A stretch of DNA of 64,000 nt from Oceaniglobus roseus (GTDB taxonomy: Bacteria > Pseudomonadota > Alphaproteobacteria > Rhodobacterales > Rhodobacteraceae): the NCBI RefSeq assembly GCF_002869745.1, contig NZ_PNOS01000017.1:17228-81227 (forward strand). The letters are read 5' to 3'. Below are positions 8,161 to 17,341 of this stretch, one piece after another. The notes under the pieces were generated by a model, which was not told where the DNA came from, did not search any database, and was given only the letters and a program-made list of their open reading frames with translations. Each line of letters starts with the position of its first letter. Positions within the stretch are counted from its first letter, which is position 1. Made by a program: the position numbers and the translations under genes.

Positions 8161-9135
8161 TCAGCCCGCGAGGATCATCTCCGCCGTCGCCTCGTCGGTG
8201 ATCAGCCCGTTGATCAGCCGTCCGCGCAGCGCCGCCTGCGCCGCCGTGACCTTCGCGGGTCCACCCGCGATGCCGACCACGGGGCGCGGCGGATCGGCGC
8301 GCAGCGGATGGCTCAGCACCCGGGCGTTCAGCCCGCCTTGCAGCACCTGCCCCTCGCGGTCGAACAGCCAGCTCGTGATCTCGCCCGCCACGCCCTGCGC
8401 CTCGAGCGCGCGCAGCTCGTCGCGGGTCACGAAACCGTCCTCCAGCAGCGGCGCCGCGCCGCTGACGTTGCCGATCCCGACGAAGGCGATGTCCGCCTCC
8501 TCGCAGAGGCGGAGCGTGTTGCGCACCGGCTCCTGCGCGTGGAGGATCGCCAGTTCCTCGGCGCTGCGGGCGAAGACCGGCAGCGGCATCGGGTAATGCC
8601 GCGCCTGCACCCGTTCGGCCAGCCGGATCACGACGTTGTAGGGTGTGGCCGAGCCGTCGGACATCATGTTGCCCAGCATCGACACGATCCGGTGCTGCGG
8701 GCAGGCCATGGGGCGCAATTGCTCGACGCAGGCGCGGAGCGCCCGCCCGGTGCCGAGCGAGATGATGCGCGGCGCCTCGGACTTCAGGTGCCGCTCCATC
8801 TCGGAGGCGCCCGCGCCCGCGATCCCCGCCATCAGCCCCGGAGCGCCGGGATCGGAAGGCACCACGTCGCAGATGCCGAGCCCGAAGCGGTCGATCAGCC
8901 GCTGGCGCAGCTCCATGCAGCGGGCGATGGGATGGTCGAGCCGGACCTTGATCAGCCGCTCGCTGACCGCCAGGGACACCAGCCGCTGTGCCGACTGGCG
9001 CGAGACGCCGAGTTTCTTCGCGATCTCGTCCTGGGTGTTGCCCGCGACATAGTAGAGCCAGCCGGCCCGGGCCGCATCGTCCAGACGGCCGCCCTCGATG
9101 CGTCCCGCCTCTGCCGATTTGCCCTGCTCCGCCAT
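8161..9135 (-). CDS. SorC-family transcriptional regulator of polyol genes
   Basis: 324 residues. The ATG at 9135 is preferred over longer options because GGGAGG lies 6 bases upstream. Residues ~15-60 hold a sigma-factor-like helix-turn-helix (NTQDEIAKKLGVSRQSAQRLV); the remainder is the SorC/DeoR-like sugar-binding domain (SLGTGRALRACVE; ADIAFVGIGNVSG). SorC proteins bind phosphorylated or free sugars and switch polyol operons; in R. sphaeroides the equivalent (also called SmoC) activates the sorbitol/mannitol operon. The ligand here is inferred from position only. Confidence 0.85.
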   Translation of the reverse strand: MAEQGKSAEAGRIEGGRLDDAARAGWLYYVAGNTQDEIAKKLGVSRQSAQRLVSLAVSERLIKVRLDHPIARCMELRQRLIDRFGLGICDVVPSDPGAPGLMAGIAGAGASEMERHLKSEAPRIISLGTGRALRACVEQLRPMACPQHRIVSMLGNMMSDGSATPYNVVIRLAERVQARHYPMPLPVFARSAEELAILHAQEPVRNTLRLCEEADIAFVGIGNVSGAAPLLEDGFVTRDELRALEAQGVAGEITSWLFDREGQVLQGGLNARVLSHPLRADPPRPVVGIAGGPAKVTAAQAALRGRLINGLITDEATAEMILAG

Positions 9136-9246
9136 CTTCGCCCTCCCCGCACCGGTGAAATTTGTGCGCGAAAACGGCTCATGTGTCAAAAGCCCAACGC
9201 GCGGGCAGTTGCCCGCAACGCCGAAGTCGCGCCGCCTGGTGTTGCC

Positions 9247-10158
9247 TCAGGTCCCGTCGCGCGCCGCCCGCACCAGCGCGCCGCGCCCGCCGATGACCTT
9301 CCCGGCCAGCTTCGCCCCCGCCTCAGCCGCCGCCCTGTCCGGCGCGCGGTCGAGGTGCGCCGCCAGGAACCCCGCGTTGAAGCTGTCGCCCGCCGCCGTC
9401 GTGTCCACGACCTCGGCCACCGGGTCCGGCTCGAAAAGCGAATCGCCGAGCCTGCCGCGCACCAGCACCGCGCCGCCGCCGTTCTTCACCGCGACCATGG
9501 ACGCCCCGGCCCCGGCATAGCGCGATGCCGTAGCCTCGGGGTCGGCATCGCCGAAATGCTGCGCCTCGTCGTCGAAGGAGGGCAACGCGATGTCGCAGAC
9601 CGCCGCCGCCTCCATCACCGCCGCGCACATCGCCTCCGTGTCGGGCCAGAGGCGGGGCCGCAGGTTGGGATCGAACACCGCCAGCGCCCCGGCCGCCCGC
9701 GCGCGGCGGACCTCGGACAGGAGGTTGGACCGCCCTTCCGCGCCGATCACGGCCAGCGTGATGCCCGAGAAATACACCACGTCCGCCCCTGAGAACGCCG
9801 CCGCCAGCCGCGCCGGATCCTCCGCCAGCAACCGCGCCGCGCTCTGCTCGCGCCAGTAGACGAAGCTGCGCTCGCCTTCCTTCAGCTCGATCAGGTACAG
9901 CCCCAGCGTCCGTCCCTCGATCCGCGCGACGTGACCGGTGCCGATCCCGCTGTCCCGCGCGAAATCCAGCATCCGCCCGGACACCCCGTCGCACCCGACC
10001 GCCGTGACATAGTCCACGGTCCAGTCCGCGGGCAGCACGCCGCGCGCGTACCAGGCCGTGTTGAACGTGTCCCCGGAAAAGGCCATGGCATAGAGCCCCG
10101 CCTCGGATGACGGGGCGAGTTCCACCATGCACTCGCCCACCGATACGAACCGTTTCAC
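9247..10158 (-). CDS. kdgK: 2-keto-3-deoxygluconate kinase (PfkB family)
   Basis: 303 residues from a GTG start whose ribosome-binding site (GGAGG) overlaps the end of the upstream regulator gene. PfkB motifs: N-terminal VSVGECMVELAP and C-terminal DTTAAGDSFNAGFL, with the catalytic Asp in AAGD. It phosphorylates KDG to KDPG, the common product of the hexuronate and unsaturated-uronate branches encoded across the divergent promoter. Neighbours make KDG the likely substrate rather than another ketose or ribose. Confidence 0.88.
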   Translation of the reverse strand: MKRFVSVGECMVELAPSSEAGLYAMAFSGDTFNTAWYARGVLPADWTVDYVTAVGCDGVSGRMLDFARDSGIGTGHVARIEGRTLGLYLIELKEGERSFVYWREQSAARLLAEDPARLAAAFSGADVVYFSGITLAVIGAEGRSNLLSEVRRARAAGALAVFDPNLRPRLWPDTEAMCAAVMEAAAVCDIALPSFDDEAQHFGDADPEATASRYAGAGASMVAVKNGGGAVLVRGRLGDSLFEPDPVAEVVDTTAAGDSFNAGFLAAHLDRAPDRAAAEAGAKLAGKVIGGRGALVRAARDGT

Positions 10159-10161
10159 CCC

Positions 10162-10875
10162 TTACTCCTCCTCGGCAAACCAGGCGTGGTTGTCGGCCCT
10201 CAGCCGCTCCACGATGCCCTCGATCCGGCTCAGGTGCTGGCGCACCGCCGCCTCGCCGGCGTCCTTGTCGCGCGCCTTCAGCGCGTCGAGGATCCGGCGG
10301 TGGTCGTCGCAGGCCGTCTGCGAGGCGAAGGCCAGCGACAGGAAGCGCACCCGGTCGGTATGGGCCTTGTTCTCGCGGATCACGTCCCAGGAGAAGCCCA
10401 GCCCGATCAGCGCGCAGACCTCGCGGTGGAAGGCATCGTCAAGCTGGTGGAACAGCCGCTTGTCGCCCGCGTCGATGGCCTCCTGCTGCTGTTCGATCAG
10501 CCGCTCCAGCACCGCGATGCCCGAGGGATCGAGGCTCTCGCAGGCGCGGCGCACGATCTCGACCTCGATCGCGGTGCGGATGAAGCGGGCGCGGAACACG
10601 TCGCGGGCCGAGATCTGGCTGACGGTCGTGGCGCGCTGCGGCTGGATGATGAGGAAGCCGAGCTTCGAGAGGCGATAGAAGGCATCGCGCACCGGCTGGC
10701 GCGACACGCCCATCTGGCGGCTCACGTCGGCCTCCGACAGCTTGGCCCCCGGCGGCAGGTCCAGCGACAGGACCTGACGGTAGAGCGCGTCGAACACCCG
10801 GTCCGAGATCGAGGCCCGCGCCACCGGCTCGATCTGCGCCAGCGCGGCAGTCTTCGCGGGCTCTTGTGACAGCAT
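10162..10875 (-). CDS. GntR-family (FCD) regulator, KdgR-like
   Basis: 237 residues. Winged helix-turn-helix at ~22-85 (LSEADVSRQMGVSRQPVRDAFYRL) and an all-helical FCD ligand domain at ~95-220, with metal/ligand histidines in AFHREVCALIG and HRRILDAL. It is divergent from uxaC and co-directional with kdgK, so it is the probable repressor of the hexuronate genes, releasing on a uronate or KDG. Its operator is likely within 10898-10926. Confidence 0.85.
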   Translation of the reverse strand: MLSQEPAKTAALAQIEPVARASISDRVFDALYRQVLSLDLPPGAKLSEADVSRQMGVSRQPVRDAFYRLSKLGFLIIQPQRATTVSQISARDVFRARFIRTAIEVEIVRRACESLDPSGIAVLERLIEQQQEAIDAGDKRLFHQLDDAFHREVCALIGLGFSWDVIRENKAHTDRVRFLSLAFASQTACDDHRRILDALKARDKDAGEAAVRQHLSRIEGIVERLRADNHAWFAEEE

Positions 10876-10897
10876 CTGGGGTCCTCTCTAAGCCGGA

Positions 10898-10926
10898 TTG
10901 ACAGGCTTGGCATACTAACATACTAG
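10898..10926 (+). promoter_or_regulatory. uxaC promoter with overlapping direct repeat (candidate operator)
   Basis: TTGACA (10898-10903), 17 bases, TACTAG (10921-10926), about 60 bases before uxaC. Two tandem 8-base copies, CATACTAA (10911-10918) and CATACTAG (10919-10926), cover the spacer end and the -10 box, where a bound repressor would block polymerase. The neighbouring FCD regulator is the obvious candidate. Confidence 0.6.
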
Positions 10927-10986
10927 TTTCAGGCGACCGGAAAAGCCAAGTCTTTTTCGCCCCCGTGCCGACCGCGAAGGACACCG

Positions 10987-12393
10987 ATGCCCCGTCTCGA
11001 TCCCGACCGCCTGTTCCCGCTCGATCCGCGAAGCCGCGGCCTGGCCCGCGCGCTCTACGGGACGGTGAAGGACCTGCCGATCCTCTCGCCCCACGGCCAC
11101 ACCGAGCCGCGCTGGTACGCCGAGAACGCGGCCTTCCCGGACCCCGCGCAGCTGTTCGTGACGCCGGATCACTATGTCTTCCGCATGCTGTTCTCGCAAG
11201 GCATCCCGCTGGAGCGTCTCGGCGTGCCGCGGGCGGACGGCGGCGCCGTCGAGACCGACGGGCGTGCCATCTGGCGCCTCTTCGCGGAGAACTATCACCT
11301 GCTGCGCGCCACCCCCTCGGCCATGTGGATCGACCATGCGCTGGAAAACGTCTTCAGCGTGGAGCAGCGGCTGAACGCCGACACCGCCGATGCGATCTAC
11401 GACCGGCTTTCGGCGTGCCTGGCGCAGGAGGCCTACCGCCCCCGCGCCCTGTTCGAACGCTTCAACATCGAGGCGATCAGCACCACCGACAGCGCCATCG
11501 ACCCCCTGCCCTGGCACCGGATGATCCGCGAGTCGGGCTGGTCCGGCCGCGTCATCCCCGCCTACCGCCCCGATGCCGTGGTCGACCCCGAGTTCCCGGG
11601 CTTCGCCGACAACGTGGCGAAGCTGGGCGAGATGACCGGCGAGGATACCGCCACCTGGGAGGGCTACCTCGCCGCCCACCGGAACCGGCGGGCACATTTC
11701 ATCTCCTTCGGCGCCACCTCGTCCGACCACGGCCACGCCACCGCGCGGACCGAGAACCTGCCGCAGGACCAGGCGGCGCTGCTGTTCGCCAAGGCGCTGG
11801 CGGGCACCTGCACCCCCGGGGAAGCCGACGCCTTCCGCGGCCAGATGCTGACCGAGATGGCGCGCATGTCCATCGACGATGGCCTCGTGCTCCAGATCCA
11901 TCCGGGCAGCTTCCGCAACCATTCGGCGCAGATCTTCGCGCAGTTCGGCCGCGACAAGGGCTTCGACATCCCCACGCAGACCGATTACGTCCGCGCGCTG
12001 AAGCCGCTGCTCGACGCCCACGGCACCGATCCGCGTCTTTCCGTCATCCTGTTCACGCTCGACGAAACCGCCTTCTCTCGCGAACTCGCCCCCCTCGCCG
12101 GGGTCTATCCGGCGCTGAAGCTCGGCCCCGCCTGGTGGTTCTTCGACAGCCCCGAGGGGATGCGCCGCTATCGCGAGACCGTCACCGAGACCGCGGGCTT
12201 CTACAACACCGTCGGCTTCAACGACGATACCCGCGCCTTCTGTTCGATCCCCGCCCGCCACGATGTCGCGCGGCGCGTGGATTGCGCCTATCTCGCCACG
12301 CTCACCGCCACCGGGCGGCTGGACGAGGGCGAGGCCTACGAGGTCGCACAAGACCTCGCGTACCGGCTTGCGAAACAAGCCTACCGGCTCTGA
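10987..12393 (+). CDS. uxaC: Uronate isomerase (glucuronate/galacturonate isomerase)
   Basis: 468 residues, the normal length. It converts D-glucuronate to D-fructuronate and D-galacturonate to D-tagaturonate. Amidohydrolase-fold landmarks: [15 protein letters not shown] near the N-terminus (metal-binding HGH), the [14 protein letters not shown] strand, and [14 protein letters not shown] in the middle. It is the first gene of the plus-strand hexuronate operon and is followed after 25 bases by the TRAP binding protein. Confidence 0.93.
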   Translation: MPRLDPDRLFPLDPRSRGLARALYGTVKDLPILSPHGHTEPRWYAENAAFPDPAQLFVTPDHYVFRMLFSQGIPLERLGVPRADGGAVETDGRAIWRLFAENYHLLRATPSAMWIDHALENVFSVEQRLNADTADAIYDRLSACLAQEAYRPRALFERFNIEAISTTDSAIDPLPWHRMIRESGWSGRVIPAYRPDAVVDPEFPGFADNVAKLGEMTGEDTATWEGYLAAHRNRRAHFISFGATSSDHGHATARTENLPQDQAALLFAKALAGTCTPGEADAFRGQMLTEMARMSIDDGLVLQIHPGSFRNHSAQIFAQFGRDKGFDIPTQTDYVRALKPLLDAHGTDPRLSVILFTLDETAFSRELAPLAGVYPALKLGPAWWFFDSPEGMRRYRETVTETAGFYNTVGFNDDTRAFCSIPARHDVARRVDCAYLATLTATGRLDEGEAYEVAQDLAYRLAKQAYRL

Positions 12394-12418
12394 CAGCCAC
12401 ACCCAGGGAGGAACGACA

Positions 12419-13396
12419 ATGAAACTGAAGACCCTCACGGCGGCCCTTCTGGCCTCCGCCGCGCTGACCACGGGCGCCTTCGCCTGCGAGACGACGCTGC
12501 GCTCGTCCGACACCCACCCCGAGGGCTACCCGACCGTGGTCGCCGTCCAGAAGATGGGCGAGATGCTGGAAGAGCGCACCGACGGCCGCCTCTGCATCGA
12601 GGTGTTCCACTCGGCCCAGCTCGGCGAGGAGAAGGACACGATCGAGCAGACGCAGTTCGGCGTCATCGACATGAACCGCGTCTCGCTCGGGCCGTTCAAC
12701 AACATCATCGAGGAAACGCAGGTCCCGTCCCTGCCCTACATCTTCCGCTCGGTCGAGCACATGCACAAGGTGATGGACGGCCCGGTCGGCCAGCAGATCC
12801 TCGACGCCTTCGCCGACCACGACCTGATCGGCCTCGCCTTCTACGACGGCGGCTCGCGCTCGTTTTACAACTCCGAGAAGCCGATCAAGTCGATGGAGGA
12901 CCTCGCGGGCATGAAGTTCCGCGTGATGCAGTCGGACATGTTCGTCGACATGGTCGCCGCCCTCGGCGCCAACGCCACCCCGATGCCCTATGGCGAGGTC
13001 TATTCCTCGATCCAGACCGGTGTCATCGACGGGGCCGAGAACAACTGGCCGTCCTACGAATCCTCCGGCCACTTCGAGGTCGCCAAGTACTACACGCTCG
13101 ACCAGCACCTGATCGTGCCGGAAGTGCTGGTGATGTCGAAGATGGCCTGGGACAAGCTGTCGCCCGAGGACCAGGAGATCGTGAAGCAGGCCGCGAAGGA
13201 CTCGGTCCCCGTGATGCGCGACCTCTGGGAACAGCGCGAGAAGGCCTCCGAGGAGAAGGTCCGCGCCTCGGGCGTCGAGATCGTGACCGACATCGACAAG
13301 ACCCCGTTCATCGAGGCGATGAAGCCGGTCTACCAGAAGTACGTCACCTCGGACAAGTTGAAGAAGATGGTGGAAGACATTCAGGCAACTGAGTAA
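12419..13396 (+). CDS. dctP: TRAP transporter solute-binding protein (DctP family), probable hexuronate binder
   Basis: 325 residues; the ATG at 12419 has GGGAGG upstream and gives a signal peptide ([19 protein letters not shown], cleavage about AFA|CE). R168 in GMKFRVMQS matches the arginine that holds the ligand carboxylate in TRAP binding proteins, and [18 protein letters not shown] is the family hallmark helix. Being placed between uxaC and the kdu genes, it probably binds glucuronate/galacturonate or unsaturated uronates in the periplasm. Confidence 0.9.
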   Translation: MKLKTLTAALLASAALTTGAFACETTLRSSDTHPEGYPTVVAVQKMGEMLEERTDGRLCIEVFHSAQLGEEKDTIEQTQFGVIDMNRVSLGPFNNIIEETQVPSLPYIFRSVEHMHKVMDGPVGQQILDAFADHDLIGLAFYDGGSRSFYNSEKPIKSMEDLAGMKFRVMQSDMFVDMVAALGANATPMPYGEVYSSIQTGVIDGAENNWPSYESSGHFEVAKYYTLDQHLIVPEVLVMSKMAWDKLSPEDQEIVKQAAKDSVPVMRDLWEQREKASEEKVRASGVEIVTDIDKTPFIEAMKPVYQKYVTSDKLKKMVEDIQATE

Positions 13397-13658
13397 TTCT
13401 GCCTTGCGCTGCCGTCCTGCGATCCGAACCGCCAAGATGGCAGCGCAGACGCTGACAGCCTGCACCGCCCCCGCTCGGCATGGAGGGCAGCGCACAGCCT
13501 ACCAGCCTGCACCGCCGACGCTCCGAACAGAGGGCAGCCCCCGCCCGGGGGGCGATCGGGGGCTGCCCGGTGTAGAAACCGGGCAGGACATCTCCGCCGT
13601 TCCCTCTCCGTCCTGACCTCGCAAAGCTCGTCCGACCGTCCACAGGAAAGCACCCCCC
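13397..13658 (+). other. Non-coding spacer inside the TRAP operon with a 35-base repeat and strong hairpin
   Basis: The spacer holds two imperfect direct repeats, 13456-13490 and 13503-13537 (29 of 35 bases alike, both starting CAGCCTGCACCG and ending AGGGCAG), and then a perfect 12-bp stem, GGGCAGCCCCCG (13532-13543) with CGGGGGCTGCCC (13557-13568). No T-run follows, so it looks like an mRNA-stabilising or partial-terminator element that favours expression of the binding protein over the membrane subunits. A 70-codon open frame across it has no family features. Confidence 0.6.
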
Positions 13659-14180
13659 GTGCAAGACACCCTGAAATCCGTCGCCCTCGCCACCGGCCTG
13701 ATCGCGCGCTTCGCGCTCTGGGTCGCGGGCATCGGGCTCGTGCTGATGACCGTGTTCATCGCCGCCCAGGTCTTCTGGCGCTACGTCCTGAACGACAGCA
13801 TCGTCTGGACCGAGCCCGCCTCGGTCATGATCATGGGCTGGTTCATCTTCTTCGGCGCCGCCGTCGGCATCCGCGAGGGTTACCACCTCAGCTTCGACGT
13901 GCTGCTCTACATGGTGCCCCACGGGGTGAAGATGACCTTCTACACCATCTCGGACCTCACCGTCGCGGGCTTCGGCGCGGGGATGATCTGGTTCGGCTCC
14001 CAACTCGCCGCCAAGACCGCCGGCAACCAGCTTCCCTCCCTCGGCATCTCCGGCGCCTTCGACTTCCTGCCGCTGGTCGGCGGCGGCGTGCTGATCGTGC
14101 TCTTCTCGCTCGAGCGTGTCGCCCGCCGCGCCGCCGGGCTTCCCACCGCCCGCTTCGGCGACGATCCCATCGAGGACTGA
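13659..14180 (+). CDS. dctQ: TRAP transporter small membrane subunit (DctQ family)
   Basis: 173 residues from a GTG start preceded by AGGAAA. Four membrane segments at ~12-35, 48-70 (with WTEPASVMIMGWFIFFGAA, the DctQ hallmark), 88-112 and 128-150. It pairs with the large DctM subunit, using the Na+/H+ gradient to import the ligand delivered by DctP. Confidence 0.88.
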   Translation: MQDTLKSVALATGLIARFALWVAGIGLVLMTVFIAAQVFWRYVLNDSIVWTEPASVMIMGWFIFFGAAVGIREGYHLSFDVLLYMVPHGVKMTFYTISDLTVAGFGAGMIWFGSQLAAKTAGNQLPSLGISGAFDFLPLVGGGVLIVLFSLERVARRAAGLPTARFGDDPIED

Positions 14181-14184
14181 CCCC

Positions 14185-15465
14185 ATGGAACTCTACGTCC
14201 TCTTCGGCTCCTTCGTCTTCCTGCTGCTGATCGGCACGCCCGTGGCCTTCTGCCTCGGCGTCTCCAGCTTCGCCACCATCGCCTATCTCGGCCTGCCCCC
14301 GGTCGTTGTCTTCCAGCGCCTGAACTCCGGCGTCTCGGTCTTCGCGCTGATGGCGATCCCGTTCTTCATCTATGCCGGCGACCTGATGGTGAGGGGCGAC
14401 ATCGCCCGCCGCCTCGTGGCGCTGGCGGGCGCCTTCGTCGGCCACTTCCGCGGCGGGCTCGGCCAGGTCAACGTGCTGTCCTCGGTCATGTTCGGCGGCG
14501 TCTCGGGCTCGGCCGCCGCCGACGCCTCGGCCGTGGGCGGGCTGATGGTGCCGCAGATGAAGGCGCGGGGCTACGGCGTCGACTACGCGGTGAACATCAC
14601 CGTCACCTCGTCGATCATCGCGCTGATGCTCCCGCCCTCGCACAACATGATCATCTACTCGATCGCCGCGGGCGGAAAGATCTCGATCGCCGACCTCTTC
14701 ACCGCCGGGATCCTGCCGGGGCTGCTGCTGGCGCTGTCGCTGATGATCGCCGCCTATGTCGTCGCCCGCCGCCGCGGCTATCCGACCGATCCGTTCCCGG
14801 GCTTCGCCGCCATGGGCGCGCTGTTCGTCTCGGCCGCGCCGGGCCTGATCCTTGTCGCGATCATCTTCGGCGGCGTGCGCTCGGGCATCTTCACGGCGTC
14901 GGAGTCCTCGAACATCGCGGTGGTCTATGCCCTGCTCGTGACGTTCTTCGTCTACCGGTCCCTCTCCTTCAGGGACTTCATCGAGGCGACCTTCGCCGCC
15001 GTGCGCACCACCGCCATGGTGCTCATGGTGATCGGCTGTGCCGCGGCCTTCGGCTGGCTGCTCGCCTACACCCGCGTTCCGGCGATGATGGTCTCGGCGC
15101 TCCAGAACGTCTCGGACAACCCGATCGTGATCCTGCTGCTGCTGAACGTGGTGCTGCTGATCCTCGGCACCTTCATGGACATGAGCCCGCTGATCGTCAT
15201 CACCACGCCGATCTTCCTGCCCGTGGCCATGGCCTTCGGCGTCGACCCGGTGCATTTCGGCGTCATCCTTATCCTGAACCTCGGCATCGGCCTCTGCACC
15301 CCGCCTGTCGGGGCGGTCCTCTTCGTCGGCTGCGCGGTGGGGCGGATCCCGATCTGGGACGCCGTGCGCACCATCTGGCCCTTCTACGGCGCCGCCTTCG
15401 CCACGCTGATGCTCGTCACCTACATCCCGGCGCTGTCGCTCTGGCTGCCCTCCCTGTTCCGCTGA
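14185..15465 (+). CDS. dctM: TRAP transporter large membrane subunit (DctM family)
   Basis: 426 residues with about twelve membrane segments. The ATG at 14185 lies 4 bases after dctQ; a longer open frame starts inside dctQ but lacks support. Family landmarks include FGGVSGSAAADASAVGG near residue 105 and LNLGIGLCTPPVGAVLFVG near 370, the elevator-domain hairpins. It forms the transport channel for the presumed hexuronate. Confidence 0.92.
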   Translation: MELYVLFGSFVFLLLIGTPVAFCLGVSSFATIAYLGLPPVVVFQRLNSGVSVFALMAIPFFIYAGDLMVRGDIARRLVALAGAFVGHFRGGLGQVNVLSSVMFGGVSGSAAADASAVGGLMVPQMKARGYGVDYAVNITVTSSIIALMLPPSHNMIIYSIAAGGKISIADLFTAGILPGLLLALSLMIAAYVVARRRGYPTDPFPGFAAMGALFVSAAPGLILVAIIFGGVRSGIFTASESSNIAVVYALLVTFFVYRSLSFRDFIEATFAAVRTTAMVLMVIGCAAAFGWLLAYTRVPAMMVSALQNVSDNPIVILLLLNVVLLILGTFMDMSPLIVITTPIFLPVAMAFGVDPVHFGVILILNLGIGLCTPPVGAVLFVGCAVGRIPIWDAVRTIWPFYGAAFATLMLVTYIPALSLWLPSLFR

Positions 15466-15472
15466 GGCCCCC

Positions 15473-15784
15473 ATGCTGAACCGTTACCCCCCCGTCCCGG
15501 CCGATCCCGGCGTCACCCGGCAGGTGCTGTCGGACAGCCCCGAGCTGATGGTCGTCTCCTTCACCTTCGAGCAGGGCGCCGAGGGCAGGCTGCACCGCCA
15601 CCCCCATGTCCAGGCGACTTACGTCCAGTCGGGCCGCTTCACCTTCACCGTGGCGGGCGAGGAGATCGCCGTCGGCCCCGGCGACAGCTTCGTGATTCCG
15701 TCGGACGCCGAACACGGCTGCCGCTGCACCGAGGCGGGCGTCCTGATCGACACCTTCACCCCCCGCCGCGACGATTTCCTCTGA
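15473..15784 (+). CDS. kdgF: Cupin protein KdgF, uronate-linearising
   Basis: 103 residues, a single small cupin barrel with HRHPHVQATYVQSG holding the metal histidines and PGDSFVIPSDAEHGC the second cupin motif. KdgF speeds conversion of 4,5-unsaturated monouronates (from pectin or alginate breakdown) to the linear 5-keto-4-deoxyuronate. Its place just before kduI-kduD, which take the next steps, fits that role. Confidence 0.85.
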   Translation: MLNRYPPVPADPGVTRQVLSDSPELMVVSFTFEQGAEGRLHRHPHVQATYVQSGRFTFTVAGEEIAVGPGDSFVIPSDAEHGCRCTEAGVLIDTFTPRRDDFL

Positions 15785-15794
15785 AAGGCTTCCC

Positions 15795-16616
15795 ATGCTC
15801 CATGTCGAAACCCGCCACGCCATCGACCCCGAAACCGCGAAAGGCTTCGACACCGCCGCCCTGCGGCGCCACTTCCACATGCCCGACCTGTTCCGCGCGG
15901 GCGAGATCCGCCTCTGCTACACGCACTACGACCGGATGATCGTCGGCGGCGCGGTGCCCGGCGGCGCGACGCTCACCCTCGACCACGTTGCCGAGTGCGG
16001 CACCCCCACGATCCTCGAACGGCGCGAAATGGCGATCGTCAACATCGGCGGTTCCGGCAAGGTCAGCGCGCGCGACGACTTCGCCATGGAGCATGGCGAT
16101 GTCCTCTCCCTCGGCATGGGCTCCGGCCCCGTCAGCTTCTCGGGCGAGGGGCGGTTCTACATCCTGTCCTGCCCCGCCCACCGCACCTGCCCGACCCGCC
16201 TGATCCGGCCCGACGCGGCGCGGAAGGTGGAACTCGGCGCGCAGGAGACGGCCAACAGGCGCACCATCCTCCAATTCGTCCACCCCGAGGTGATGGAGTC
16301 CTGCCAGCTTGTCGCGGGCTACACGAAGCTTGCCGAAGGTTCGGTCTGGAACACCATGCCCGCCCACACCCACGACCGGCGGATGGAGGCCTATCTCTAC
16401 TTCGACCTTGCCGAAGATGCCCGGGTGTTCCACCTGATGGGCCGGCCCGACGAGACGCGCCACGTCGTCATGGCGAACGAGGAGGCCGTCGTCTCGCCTC
16501 CCTGGTCGATCCACTCGGGCTGCGGCACCGGCGCCTACACCTTCGTCTGGGCCATGGCCGGGGACAACGTCGATTACACGGACATGGACATGGCCGCCAT
16601 GGAGGACCTCAGATGA
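15795..16616 (+). CDS. kduI: 5-dehydro-4-deoxy-D-glucuronate isomerase
   Basis: 273 residues, full length. It converts 5-keto-4-deoxyuronate (DKI) to 2,5-diketo-3-deoxygluconate. The zinc ligands of the family are all visible: H191, H193 and E198 in PAHTHDRRMEAY, and H240 in PPWSIHSG. Its stop overlaps the kduD start as ATGA, so the two are translated together. Confidence 0.95.
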   Translation: MLHVETRHAIDPETAKGFDTAALRRHFHMPDLFRAGEIRLCYTHYDRMIVGGAVPGGATLTLDHVAECGTPTILERREMAIVNIGGSGKVSARDDFAMEHGDVLSLGMGSGPVSFSGEGRFYILSCPAHRTCPTRLIRPDAARKVELGAQETANRRTILQFVHPEVMESCQLVAGYTKLAEGSVWNTMPAHTHDRRMEAYLYFDLAEDARVFHLMGRPDETRHVVMANEEAVVSPPWSIHSGCGTGAYTFVWAMAGDNVDYTDMDMAAMEDLR

Positions 16617-17341
16617 CCCCCTTCTCGCTCGACGGAAAGACCGCCCTCGTCACCGGCGCGAACACTGGCATCGGCCAGGCCATCGCGCTGGCCATGGGTC
16701 GCGCGGGCGCCAGCGTGATCTGCGCCGGCCGCTCCTCCTGCGCCGAGACGGTCGCGATGATGGAGGACGCCCGCGAGATGAAACTCGACTTCGCCGATCC
16801 GATGGCGGCGAAGGACGTCTTCGCGGCCGAACCCGTCGACATCCTCGTGAACAACGCCGGCATCATCCGCCGCGCCGACAGCACCGACTACAGCGAGGAG
16901 GACTGGGACGCGGTCATCGACGTGAACCTGAAGGCGCTGTTCTTCACCTCGCAGGCCTTCGCCAGGGCCGCGCTGGCCCGGAAGGCGGAGGGCAGGATCG
17001 TCAACATCGCCTCGCTCCTGTCGTTTCAGGGCGGCATCCGCGTGCCCGCCTATACCGCGTCCAAGCACGGGGTCGCGGGGCTGACGAAGCTCCTGGCGAA
17101 CGAATGGGCGGCGAAGGGCATCAACGTCAACGCCATCGCCCCGGGCTATATCGAGACCAACAACACCGAGGCGCTGCGCGCGGACCCCGAGCGCAGCAGG
17201 GCGATCCTCGACCGCATCCCGGCGGGCCGCTGGGGGCAGCCAGAGGACATTGCGGAATCCGCCGTCTTCCTCGCCTCCCCGGCGGCGAAGTACATCCACG
17301 GAACGATCCTCAGCGTCGATGGAGGCTGGCTTGCCCGATAA
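16613..17341 (+). CDS. kduD: 2-dehydro-3-deoxy-D-gluconate 5-dehydrogenase
   Basis: 242 residues, short-chain dehydrogenase. NAD(H) motif TGANTGIG (14-21), NNAG (80-83), and the catalytic Tyr147 and Lys151 in YTASK with the serine in NIASLLS. It reduces 2,5-diketo-3-deoxygluconate to KDG, the substrate of KdgK. It overlaps kduI by 4 bases. Confidence 0.93.
   Translation: MTPFSLDGKTALVTGANTGIGQAIALAMGRAGASVICAGRSSCAETVAMMEDAREMKLDFADPMAAKDVFAAEPVDILVNNAGIIRRADSTDYSEEDWDAVIDVNLKALFFTSQAFARAALARKAEGRIVNIASLLSFQGGIRVPAYTASKHGVAGLTKLLANEWAAKGINVNAIAPGYIETNNTEALRADPERSRAILDRIPAGRWGQPEDIAESAVFLASPAAKYIHGTILSVDGGWLAR

Noticed and set aside
13404..13616. A 70-codon open frame in the dctP-dctQ spacer
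   Set aside because: It runs through direct repeats and a hairpin, has no ribosome-binding site and no recognisable features.
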